From Topomyia yanbarensis (Eukaryota; Arthropoda; Insecta; Diptera; Culicidae), in assembly GCF_030247195.1 (NCBI RefSeq), contig NC_080671.1, positions 196,588,676-196,652,675 of the forward strand: DNA of 64,000 bases, read 5' to 3'. The first letter of the stretch is position 1. Each line of letters opens with the position of its first letter. Made by a program: the position numbers and the translations under genes. Positions 51,276 to 61,329 of this stretch are shown one piece after another. The notes beneath the pieces were generated by a model. That model saw only the letters and a list, made by a program, of their open reading frames with translations. It did no database searches and was not told where the DNA came from.

Positions 51276-51284
51276 CATAGTATG

Positions 51285-51295
51285 GAACAGTATGT
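51285..51295. repeat. 11-bp target site duplication of the array, right
   Basis: GAACAGTATGT, identical to 48270-48280. Confidence 0.92.
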
Positions 51296-52226
51296 GTTCG
51301 GCAGTTTCATCTACACCTGGGCAGTCCGGGCAGACTGGGACCTCCGCGTGCCCGAACCTGTGGAGGTACTGACGGAAACAGCCATGGCCTGACAGGAATT
51401 GTGTCAGGTGGAAGTGAACTTCCCCATGGGGTCTTCCCACCCAGCTCGATATGCTAGGTATCAGCCGGTGGGTCCACCTACCTTTCGAGGAGTTGTCCCA
51501 CTCACGCTGCCATCTGGCGACCGAGGTCACCCTGGTGCGCTCGCGGGCTCCCCTATTTCCACGTAGCTCAAAGCACTCATCTTCCCGAATGACCAGCCCG
51601 ACTGGCATCATGCTCGCTATCACGCAGGATGCATCGTGTGATACCGTGCGGTAGGCAGATATCACTCTGAGGCACATCACGCGGTAGGTGCTCTCCAGTT
51701 TCTGTAGGTAACTGGTTACCCTCAGTGCTCTTGACCATGACGGGCCGCCGTACCTGAGGATAGATACGGCAACGCCTGCCAGTAACCTACGTCTACTGGC
51801 GCACACCTTTGAGCTGTTGGACATCATTTTCGATAGAGCCGCAACAGCAGTCGACGCTCTCTTGCACGTATAGTCGACATGGCTGCCGAAGGTCAGCTTG
51901 TCTAAAATGACTCCGAGAGACTTCAGACTTCGCTGTGAAGTGATCGCGACTTCTCCCACATGGATAACTGCATGTTGTGCCGACTTGCGGTTGTTGACGA
52001 TAACTACCTCCGTCTTATGATGAGCGAGCTCCAGGCCTCTCGCGCTCATCCATTCCTCCACCGTGCTAATCGCGTGTTCTGCGGTTAGTTCTACCTCAGG
52101 AATTGACTCCCCGTAGACCTCCAAGGTTACGTCGTCGGCAAAGCCGACGATCTTGACCCCAGGAGGGAACTTCAGTCTCAGAACCCCGTCATACATGAGG
52201 TTCCATAGCACCGGGCCTAGGATCGA
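51296..52226 (-). pseudogene. R1-type LINE ORF2: RT palm motif to CCHC
   Basis: The frame contains VGFADDVTLEVYG, the reverse-transcriptase catalytic (F/Y)ADD motif, then GVILD near LKSLGV and thumb/C-terminal sequence. It ends in CPDCPGVDETAEHILF, the first three ligands of the terminal CX2CX8HX4C knuckle, where the array interrupts it. A 1-bp deletion near 52227 separates it from the upstream RT half: GVPQ should run into GSILGPVLWN, but the frame shifts after the Q. Confidence 0.9.
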
Positions 52227-53404
52227 GCCTGCGGGACTCCGGCGGTAATCGGAACCCTTTTCTGACCGGCATCGGTCTCGTATAGCAGTACGCGGTTTTG
52301 GAAGTAACTTTCCAGGATCCGGTACAGACCCACCGGTAGGCTAAGCCGGTGTAACGAGAGCGCGATGGCATCCCAGCTTGCGCTGTTGAATGCGTTCTTC
52401 ACGTCAAGTGTCACTAACGCACAGTATCGAATACCTCGCCTTTTTCGTTGGATCGCTATCTCGGCAGTATTTATCACTGAGTTGAGAGCGTCCACTGTGG
52501 ACTTACCCTTCCGAAAGCCAAACTGGTTGCTTGACAGACCGTCCGTACCTTCTGCGTACGGGGTGAGCCTGTTGAGGATGATCCTCTCAAGCAGTTTGCC
52601 AGTCGTGCCTGGCGGCTTCCCGGGCTTCGGCAACAGCACCAGTTTCTGCCTTTTCCATCTATCGGGGAAACGGCACTCGTCAAGGCATCTCTGCATAGCT
52701 AGCCTGAACATGTTCGGGTTCGCTATGATCGCTGCCTTGAGAGCGTTGTTTGGAACTCCATCCGGCCCTGGAGCTTTATTCATTGCTAGGAATTTAGCCA
52801 CTGCGAGTAGTTCTTCATTCGTCACTGGAGCCACCATTTCGACCGTGTCCGCACTGTCTCGTAGTGCAGGTGGCCAGGGGCTTGTGGCTCGAGACGGGAA
52901 GAGTACTTCGATAATCGTTGCCAACCGGTCCGGAGACCGTTCTGGGGGTGAGGAGCCCCCTTTGGTCTTGGTCATCACAATCCGGTAGGCGTCACCCCAC
53001 GGATTCGCGTTGGCACTCTCACACAGGTTGTCGAAACACGCTCTCTTGCTGCTTTTAATAGCCTTGTTAAGGGCTAATTTCGCAGCTCGAAACACTTCAC
53101 GGCGATTCTCTCTTGCATCCTCGGTGCGAGCTCTTTGCATCCTACGTCTAGCTCTGAGGCAGGCTGACCGTAGAGCTGCATTCTCGGCACTCCACCAGTA
53201 TACCGGGCATCTACCGTTTCTTGGCAGTGTTTTTCTCGGCATAGTGGCGTCGCACGCGCGTGATAGAACAGCTACCAGCGCATCCCCGCTTAGACTGTCG
53301 GTGTTGGCCTCCAGTCCCAGGGCCGCGGTGAAAGCTTCGCTGTCGAAGTGATTGGACTTCCACCCGCGTACCTGACAGGGATCTCCCGCCCTCGGATGCT
53401 GCAC
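52217..53404 (-). pseudogene. R1-type LINE ORF2: linker and RT fingers/palm
   Basis: In order it has the region between endonuclease and RT, then NKAPGPDGVPN (RT block 1), LVLLPKPGKPPG, FGFRKGKSTVDALN and LVTLDVKNAFNSASWD. The first catalytic aspartate lies in LDVKNAF. It ends at GVPQ, where a 1-bp deletion shifts the frame. Reverse transcription of the LINE RNA at a nicked target would have been its job. It joins the endonuclease frame upstream only through a second 1-bp frameshift near 53365. Confidence 0.92.
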
Positions 53405-54015
53405 ACCATAATCTTAAAGCGGATTGTTAAATGGTCGCTATGGGTGTAGCCTTCGTCTACCCTCCATTCCATGCCTGGAGCCAGACTCGGGCTGGCAAAG
53501 GTCACATCAATCCACGCCTCCACTCCGTTTCTACGGAATGTACTAGCGGAGCCATTATTAGCTAGCACAGTATCGAGTTTCGCAAGCGCTTCCATTAGCA
53601 CTTGATACCTGCTATTTGTACAGCGGCTGCCCCACTCCACTGCCCAAGCGTTAAAGTCTCCCGCTATTACTACCGGTTTCCGGCCCACTAGGTCCGACGA
53701 GAGCCTGTCTATCATCTGGTAGAACTGTTCTATTGGCCACCTTGGTGGGGCGTAGCAGCTGCAATAGAACACACCATTGATCTTGGCAATCGCCACACCC
53801 TCGGCGGAGGGGTGTATTACCTCTTGAACCGGGAACCGTCCCGTTGTACAGATTGCCACCATTCCAGACCCGTCCGACACCCAATTGCCGTTGCCGGCAG
53901 GGATGCTGTACGGGTCAGATAAAAGGGCGACATCTGTCCTCGACTCCGAGACCGACTGCCACAGCAGCTGTTGGGCTGCTGCACAATGGTTAAGATTTAG
54001 CTGTGTGACGTTCAC
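53360..54015 (-). pseudogene. R1-type LINE ORF2: endonuclease domain
   Basis: It starts at a GTG overlapping the ORF1 stop (GTGA), the usual tight ORF1/ORF2 junction of the R1 clade. Motifs in order are LNLNHC (first Asn), ALLSDPY, VIAGDFNAWAVEWGS, and SDHLTIRF (the final Asp-His). These are the AP-endonuclease-like residues that nick the target. R1 relatives usually have Glu where LSDPY has Asp, so that catalytic position may be substituted. The frame is lost near 53365 by a 1-bp indel before GWKSNHFD. Confidence 0.9.
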
Positions 54016-54964
54016 GGCTTCTTCTTATTTAACTCACCGAAGGGACACGAAGGTCCGCCCATAGCATGTTTATGGGCTTGCTTCTTAGCGGTGCAGATAA
54101 GGCACTTGTGTGCCTTAGTGCACCCCCGCTCCTTATGTCCCTCCTCGCCGCAGCGACGACATAGTTTACTCCTATCTATGCCTTTGCATTCGTATGCTTT
54201 GTGGCCGGACTCAAGGCACCGATAGCACCTATCCACTGAAGGCGGCTGGGGTATACTAATAGGGCATACCGACCAGCCGATCTTCAGCTTCCCTTTCTCG
54301 GTTACCTTTTTGGCATCCGCCTTCAGTAGCCTGAGGTAGGCTACTTGGGTGCCAGAGGGTCCATCTCTCAACCGCACAGAGGTCCGCTCGATTGTGACGT
54401 CGCAGTGCTCCTTAACGGCTGGGACGACGTCTTCTGCGGTCGTGAACTCGTCCAAGTGCTTGCACTGGAGAGTCGTTTCCGTACCTAGCGACCTGATTTG
54501 GGCGCCCTCACCAAGGACCTCTTGGACCAAGGCCTTGTATACTGCACTAGATTGTGCGCGTCGCTTCAGCACCAGAAGCATCTCTCCCGTGTTAGTGCGT
54601 CTTACGCTGCGCACATCCTGTCCAAGGGCCGAGAGGCTTTCGGCCGCCTTCATCGATTTTAGGACATCGGCGTATTTGTCCTTGTCGGTTTTTAACCACG
54701 AGGCTTCGCCTCTGTCCTTGGCCTTCTTTGCAGGCCGCGGTACCTCCGGTGTCGGTGCCGGCTTTTTCTTGGTGACCAGCGTCCAGGGGTTTGAGCCCCC
54801 CTGCCCCGGTCGTGCCGGGTTGCTGGTACCATCGCTCTCCACAGCGAGGTCACTCTCGCCCTCGCTTACCTCGCCCAAACGGCGTTTGACCTTAACGGTT
54901 GCACGCCGAGTGGTGTCGGTTTTGGCACCCTCGCCTGGCGACTTCCTAGGGCGCTTCGCGTTAA
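54012..54964 (-). pseudogene. R1-type LINE ORF1 (gag-like, 5' truncated)
   Basis: The frame is open from the 5' boundary (54964) to TGA at 54012, about 317 codons. It starts in a basic stretch (NAKRPRKSPGEG) with no ATG nearby, and R1-type ORF1 proteins are usually longer, so the N-terminus is missing. The C-terminal part has CYRCLESGHKAYEC and CRRCGEEGHKERGC (CX2CX4HX4C knuckles) and a third Cys-His cluster starting CLIC. The protein would bind LINE RNA in the RNP. Apart from the truncation the frame is intact. Confidence 0.9.
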
Positions 54965-54980
54965 ATGCTTAACTCCACTT
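54965..54980. repeat. LINE target site duplication, right (5' end of the element)
   Basis: ATGCTTAACTCCACTT, identical to 47138-47153. Confidence 0.9.
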
Positions 54981-55238
54981 ATTAGGTTCTGTACAACATT
55001 TTGTCCCACGAACAGATCGCTTGCTTTGTCACATAAGCAGATCGCTTGCTAAATCATGTATTTATTGGCTAACTTTGAAAGTTTCAACTTTCTTACTTCC
55101 TCTGGAACATCAAACTTGTGCTGGGCGGTGAAGAACAGTAGCCCCGGAAGCTGCCCAATGCTTGCGATGCTAGTACAACTAGCACCCGTTTCTTTGCTGT
55201 GCGCAAAGTATATGCTCTTCACCGTGCTGTACGATTTG

Positions 55239-55278
55239 AAACTTTGCATACACGAATGAGTTCGTCTATGCAAAGTTT
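55239..55278. repeat. 40-bp hairpin
   Basis: AAACTTTGCATA pairs exactly with TATGCAAAGTTT. The inner CACGAA / TTCGTC continues the stem with one A·C mismatch around a TGAG loop. It is short for a microRNA precursor. Confidence 0.5.
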
Positions 55279-55505
55279 GTCATGCCGAAAATTCATGACG
55301 TATCCCACTCATCGCACCGTGCGGACACTATTATTCAGAAGTTGCTCGTTCGAAAAGCGAGCAATGACTGATACCAACGGACATGTGGTACCTTTATAAA
55401 TATCCTCCTTGTATCTGATTGAGTCTCTTACGTACTCTCTGTTAAAGGCTCTGCCCGGAATAGATTGACGTTCAAAATAGTGGGGCAAAACGTGACATCG
55501 ATACA

Positions 55506-55551
55506 TTTTAGATTTCAAAATGACACGTAGCTCCAGATAGTGCAGTAAGAT
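55506..55551. repeat. Short interspersed repeat fragment (also at 2940)
   Basis: TTTAGATTTCAAAATGACAC… matches 2940-2985 with a few substitutions. Confidence 0.45.
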
Positions 55552-56045
55552 TGGTCTTTTTTCTTTGCATTTTTTGAAAAGTATAAGTGTCTATTATATC
55601 GTGACTCAACACAGTGTAGAAAATGGACATGTTTTTAATATCGACAAGACAAAAAATTGGATAAGATGACACACAGGAACACTAAATTAACTGCTGAAAC
55701 TTTTCACATTAAAATTAAAGGAGACGAAAATGTAGTTAACAAACAAACTGACTCTATTACATTTAGAACGGCATACAACTCTATTATCCAAAAATAAGAT
55801 CTGAAAGTGACAGTAGAAATTAAAAACAGAGATAGTGCTAGTGTAACGAGGATTGAAGATTGTAAGTTAGATTTTAAGTTGTGAAAATATATGTTTTAGT
55901 GTCCGCAGAAGATGAGTGAAAGCCAGGAGTAGCTCGAAACGTCCGGACGATCTGGCAATACGTTTGTGTTTTTATTTCGCCGAAAAACGTCAATAACCAT
56001 CATCGGACACGTTATTTCACGGCTTGATCTGTAGAAGTAACGCAG
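55552..56045. other. No supported gene
   Basis: AT-rich sequence without a recognisable ORF, repeat boundary or splice-bounded segment. Confidence 0.35.
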
Positions 56046-56144
56046 ACTAATCGTGAGTTGTCAAACAACCATAGAAAACGGTGAAAAACGAAAAGTTTTC
56101 GTTTTTCACCGTTTTCTATGGTTGTTTGACAACTCACGATTAGT
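56046..56144. repeat. 99-bp perfect palindrome
   Basis: Two 49-bp arms, exact reverse complements by eye, around a single central G (56095). The outer end is ACTAATCGTGAGTTGTCAAA and the centre is CGAAAAGTTTTCG. The bases just outside (56045 and 56145) do not pair. No mobile-element signature was recognised. Confidence 0.85.
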
Positions 56145-58100
56145 GACATTTTTGTCCGCCATATTGGTATAGCTATTTTAGTTTTTTGATTTTGATACAT
56201 ATTAACTGAAATTCTTGTTTATATCAGAAAACCTTTTTTCTCAATTTTTGCTGGAATTCCACTTACTTTTAGTGGGGGTCCGCCATGTTGGATAGGTCAT
56301 TTTGAATTTCGAAAAACTGGCTTCAGATTCGTAATTAACGATGCCCAAAACTCATAATCCATGTAATTGTTACAAAATATTGACATTCTACCACGAATAA
56401 TTCATCGAAAGTGTTCTCAAAACCTTAAACGCATTTATTTCAAAATATATTTTTTCAAAACTGCGCACAATCTCATTTGAAAACGGTTGAATTCAAAGAC
56501 TTCATATTTTGACATCTCGAAAGGAAACCTTTTTCGACCTCCAAGTTTGAGATCGCGCAATTACGTCAAATTACCGTTTTTTACCCGTTCTAATGTCCTT
56601 CCAATAAATTTAGTTTACCTTAGAGCCTTATTATTAGTTTTGTGTTTCAGATCGATCCTGAGGCAGCAGGCTGTACGCAGTTTTGGAACCTTAGACAGAG
56701 CATCATCATGGGCGCCATTTTGATTTTTCGTCTTGAAAAAAATTGTAAATGAAGAAGAAAATATAAACTTCTTGAATCCTAAAACTATTTCCTCATATGT
56801 TTTTTCATTACTCCATAAAAAATCCACATTTTGCTTACGTTTTGGCTATTTAAATGAGAACCTCCCCTTAAAGCTTATGAAATGACACACAAAAGAAAAA
56901 AGTGACTTTAATCCGATCAATATAACCGGCAATAATAAATTTTCAGTAACAGTAGGTTCGACGAAATTCTGTGAATCATCAGAAGTTAATGTGTCGATAT
57001 ATTTTTATATTAAAAAAAAAAATAAATTTTGTCGAAGCATCTTAAATTTCAAAACGTTTGAACATGACAATTATTCATTTTTCTCAAAATCCGTGAGATT
57101 TGTAAAAGAATGACTCTTATTAGGCTCCGTGGAAAACTAACTCAGACATACGAGGTCTAATAACTTCTCTAAGCGTATTTGAATCGATTTGCAGTCTTCG
57201 ACAAAGTTCTAGACATTCAAACTGTATTTCAGAATATCATTTCTGCTAGCAATTGAGCAGGAAGATTGTAAATTTTTTAATAAGCCCATGCAAATTTCAA
57301 GTAACGATTGTTCAACTTGGTTCAAATTTGGACCTAGCACTCCTAATACGACTAGGAATCGATACGGGGATGGATCCGATGAGCGTCATTCTTTTCTTAA
57401 CACTCAATTGATGTACATTTCTTCATATATGTTTCTCTTTTTATATTAAAAATATTTCTTAGAACAAAAGAGTATTGTTCTATTGTGTCCAATTTAATGT
57501 GGTAAGACAAAAGATTTTTTCAATAATATAGAATTATTTCGTGAACCACGTAAACAGCCATATGTGACCAATGGTGTGTGCCAGTTTGCCATTTGTTTGC
57601 CACTTGATTATTCATGTTGAAATTTGTAGCGTCCATTCCGGCAATCATCCCCGGGGGCTGTGCAAACAAACACAACTGGCTACATTTCAATCCCTTACCC
57701 TCAAGCAAACGAATTTCCGCCACTTCCCCCACCGTACGATTCCCATATCAATTCTTTCCTAGTTTATTTGAGTTGAATGGCTCCTCCGATAGGGGTAATT
57801 AATGTAATTGTAAACGGTTGAGTGGTGCACTGTCAAGTAGAGCAGCATAAGAAGCTGCTCGACAGGAGTGAGACTAACTCTCGGTATGGTTTTGATCAGT
57901 CGAATTGTGTTTCGTGCTCGGTGCGTAGCATACAATAATCAAAGCCACCGCGTTCGCAGGAGGGGGAGTCAAACACATCAAACATTTTCGCTCTGCTCTA
58001 TTCGTTACTCGATCAAAAGACTCATCGCTGCTGTAAAATTGCCCAGCCAGTAAGAGCCTATAGAGAGCCCAGATGCGGCAGCCCTAAGTTTGCGCCGCTA
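56145..58100. other. No supported gene
   Basis: Several ORFs of 60-80 codons on both strands without domains. No TIR pair was seen. 57.5-58.06 kb is more balanced in composition and looks unique. Confidence 0.35.
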
Positions 58101-58102
58101 AA

Positions 58103-59895
58103 ACAACAAAAATGATCCATAAAAAATTGAAAAACGATCCATAAAAAAGTTGTCCATGTTCCATAAAACAAAACTGAAAATCCATAAAAAAGTGTGAATG
58201 ATCCATAAAAAAGGGTGATTTGATCCATAGATTATGTAAAATTGAACCATAAAATAATCGCAAAAGAGCACTAAAATAGTAATAAAAGAGCAATTAAAAT
58301 GAACCAATGCCCCATAAAAATATTGGAAATGTTCCATAAAATGATACATTTTGCGCCATAAATTAACTGACATTGATCCATAGAATATTAACAATGTACA
58401 TTAAAACACGTCGATATGTTCCATAATATCGACAAAAGTGTTCCACGGTATTACAAAATGGAGCAATAAAATGTCAGAAAAAGTTCCATAAATTTGATGA
58501 AAATGTTTGCTAAATAATTTTTCTTGGTCCATAGAAGATGTAAAAATGAACATTAGAAATGATTCATATATCGAACGTTAAATTATGGTTCATGGATATT
58601 TACAAAACGATCCATAAGAAAATAAAATGTTAAACGATCCATTAATATGTGCTTATGCACCAGAAAAATTAGATTTAATGAATTCATGCGAAATTTTTGC
58701 TATTCGAACTAATAATAAAGTTTATTACATTTGGTTGTAATGTCAAACTACAACAAACAATGCATACATTATAGTTAAACTTCAGCTTCCGTACCCAACT
58801 AGTCAGCTAACTGACCTTAGCTAACCTGAAATCATTATGGCAACTCTTTAAACGTCAGGGTATTTATGATATTAGAGCGCTGAGTGTTATTAGACCACCT
58901 ATACAGGCTGGCATGAGTCGCAAATACTATCTGAATAACCATCTGAAGCGAAAACGGACACTTTATACACGAACACTGACTAATGTGGCTACGCCACATC
59001 GCTTTCTTGTGCACTGTCCGACTTCGCTGCCGCTCAGTCGGCTTTTAACTAGCTATAGCCCCTATGTTTAAGTAAACCGGGCAAACGAGAGAACCACAGG
59101 TTTGCCTGCAATTCCAGCTACGGGTTAATCAATGCCTCGTCCAACGGATCCTCAGCGGCTTTGCGCCGCTTCGGATCCTTGGCCTCGGATATGCGGCCAA
59201 GCCGCATCACACTAGCTCCCAGTATAAGCTCACTTGTTAAAACACTGTCACTGTTATGAGAATTATTAAGCACAGCTTATTTTTTAAGTTTATCATAAAA
59301 TTTCGCATGAATTCATTAAATTTATTTTTTCTAATGCATAAGCACATATTAATGGGTCGTTTTACATTTTCTTTTCTTATGGATCGTTTTGTAAATATCC
59401 ATGAATCATAATTTCGTTCGATATATGAATCATTTCTAATGTTCATTTTTACATCTTCTATGGACCAAGAAAAATTATTTAGCAAACATTTTCATCAAAT
59501 TTATGGAACTTTTTCTGACATTCTATTGCTCCATTTTGTAATACCGTGGAACATTTTTGTCGATATTATGGAACATATCGACGTGTTTTAATGTACATTG
59601 TTAATATTCTATGGATCAATGTCAGTTAATTTATGGCGCAAAATGTATCATTTTATGGAACATTTCCAATATTTTTATGGGGCATTGGTTCATTTTAATT
59701 GCTCTTTTATTACTATTTTAGTGCTCTTTTGAGACCATTTTATGGTTCAATTTTACCAAATCTATGGATCAAATCACCCTTTTTTATGGATCATTCTCAC
59801 AGTTTTATGGATTTTCAGTTTTGTTTTATGGAACATTGACAACTTTTTTATGGATCGTTTTACAATTCTTTATGGATTATTTTAAATATTTTATA
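58103..59895. mobile_element. 1.8-kb foldback element with ~600-bp arms
   Basis: The arms (58103-58700 and 59297-59895) are inverted copies with scattered differences. Each is built from many short, degenerate 'gatccataaaaaa' / 'ttccataaaatg' units at 15-45 bp spacing. The ~600-bp centre is unique and less AT-rich, with small hairpins (e.g. GGATCC…GGATCC at 59147-59178, GTGGCTACGCCAC near 58985). Long arms made of internal repeats are the hallmark of foldback elements. ORFs through the arms reflect the TTATGGA repeats. Confidence 0.88.
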
Positions 59896-61325
59896 TGCAA
59901 AAGTACATTTTCCCCCCAGATGCACACGATTATCATTTTCCCAAGGGGTGTGTATTTATTTTCCGTCGTCCTTCGGAACCCTTTATCGTTGTTTTCCGCT
60001 GTAGCGATAGCGCCATTGTGAACATAGTTTCGAACATTGTTGTATCCTGTCGGTGCTTTTTTTCGGTTTGAATCATGATGGTATAAATATTGCTGCCAAC
60101 CCATGACAATTGCTGGAATAAGGAACCCATTCCGGTGGCAGCTAATTTGTTTGTCAGGGTGATTACCAGTCTCGACTTGGTTGGCCCCATTCCGTTGCAG
60201 GGTTCTTGCGAATGGTGAAGCGAATTTGAAATTAACGTATAGCTTGAGACATTTTGCTAAGCTACTTGCTGTGATGCTGTTCATTGTCGTCGTCGTTTCG
60301 TTGAATTAGTTTATTGCGTGGAATAATTAGAAAACCCCTTTCATTTGCATGCGATTCGTGGTGGGTGTTATAATGTCATCCGATATTACATACCTTCTAG
60401 TTAATTTTTGTTGCCGGATGCTTGTTACCAAGATCCATCATTTTAAAAATATGAAGATTGTATAAATCCTGATCATAGAAAAAGGGATTCAATAGGTAGG
60501 GTTTCTGATCCTGCTACACTGAAAAACCAGCGTTTTTCCACAACGACACACAGTAAACATTCAGAATTCTTTTACCGTCCCGATTGTAAAGGACTCTTGA
60601 AATGGAAGTAGAAAGATTCGAAAGCAACCTCAAACCGCCTAATAAATATGTTTACCCTGAAACCACCCCCATAACCTTACGTAAAGCTCTCGTTCGGTTC
60701 GCTAGTGAAGTTGGTGAAGTACTCCCGCTGCACTCCCCGGCGGCGGATAAACAAAGCAACAATATGGCGAAAACTCACAAACATCCGCCCGCACGCAGCA
60801 GCACATGGTTCGGTTTTATACATGTAGGTTGTATATATGCTAATACCTATACATATCTTGAAAACCCCCTTCTTAGTGTATTTTCCGCCCGAATCGGTTT
60901 GCTGCAATCGCTTTTCCTCATATGTCGTTGGCACCGCGGAGACAAAGGCAGTCGACGGTGGCAAGATGGGTTATAAATTAGGCGATTATATGTTGAAATG
61001 TCTCACTCAAAGGCAAGCCGGTTGGTAAATTCTATTGAAGCGAAGTTGGAATGTATCTTTTAAGATTAAGCCATTTTTTGGCAATATGGTGCATATGGAC
61101 GGTATTTTGAGTTTCTGAGTCATGCTAAAATTCGAAAATAGTTGGATGATACCAAATATATCCGTAAATAGATGCAGATGAGTGCTCCCAAATCGACTAT
61201 ATTTTGATAGACGGCCGACAAGTCTCCAGCACTATTGAAATCAGAACCGAACGTCGATTCTGACTAACCATTTCCAGGGGTTAGAGTGAATGTGACTGAA
61301 CATACAACCACTGTCGGTTCAGGGT
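59896..61325. other. No supported gene
   Basis: Fairly balanced composition. ORFs up to 135 codons occur on both strands (e.g. 59877-60284 minus, 60602-60976 plus) but show no domain I recognise. An undetected exon is possible. Confidence 0.3.
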
Positions 61326-61329
61326 GTTA

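Larger units (their letters stand above)
48281..51284 (+). mobile_element. Retrozyme-like tandem array: 8.7 x 344-bp units, each with a hammerhead ribozyme
   Basis: 3,004 bp between two copies of GAACAGTATGT. The phrase CCTTAGGGTG (one variant) recurs every 344 bp (48281, 48625, 48969, 49313, 49657, 50001, 50345, 50689, 51033), and the last unit is partial. Units are nearly identical; units 1-2 share variants that units 3-9 lack. Each unit contains a complete hammerhead core on the plus strand (nine listed separately). There is no protein: 344 is not a multiple of 3, and the 62-78 codon ORFs per unit are incidental. Monomer length, hammerhead, tandem repetition and a target duplication around the whole array match retrozymes, non-autonomous elements copied from self-cleaving circular RNA. 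The enzyme that inserted it would be supplied in trans, possibly by a Penelope-like or LINE element (inference). Confidence 0.88.
47154..54964 (-). mobile_element. R1-clade LINE, interrupted by a hammerhead-ribozyme array
   Basis: A minus-strand non-LTR retrotransposon bounded by a 16-bp target duplication. A short A-tail (T-run at 47154-47160 on the plus strand) marks its 3' end. From 5' to 3' it carries a gag-like ORF1 with zinc knuckles, then an ORF2 with endonuclease, reverse transcriptase and a terminal CCHC, then a ~900-bp 3' UTR. It has no RNase H, and three knuckles in ORF1 fit the R1 clade. Removing the inserted array and the extra duplicated copy leaves about 4.8 kb. ORF1 is open right up to the 5' boundary with no ATG before it, so the copy is 5' truncated. 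Its variable target shows it is not the rDNA-specific R1. It is dead: two frameshifts plus the insertion. Confidence 0.9.

Noticed and set aside
48281..51284. CRISPR array or coding tandem-repeat protein
   Set aside because: The unit is 344 bp with no short repeat/spacer structure, and it sits in a eukaryotic LINE. The 62-78 codon ORFs per unit exist only because the units are copies, and they do not join in frame (344 is not a multiple of 3).
52365..52988. 207-codon plus-strand ORF
   Set aside because: Opposite-strand shadow of the LINE reverse-transcriptase ORF; no domain on this strand.
54349..54972. 207-codon plus-strand ORF
   Set aside because: Opposite-strand shadow of LINE ORF1; the minus strand has the zinc knuckles.
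58098..58394. 98-codon minus-strand ORF with apparent membrane segments
   Set aside because: Arises from the repeated TTATGGAACAT-type units of the foldback arm; the other arm gives the same pattern.
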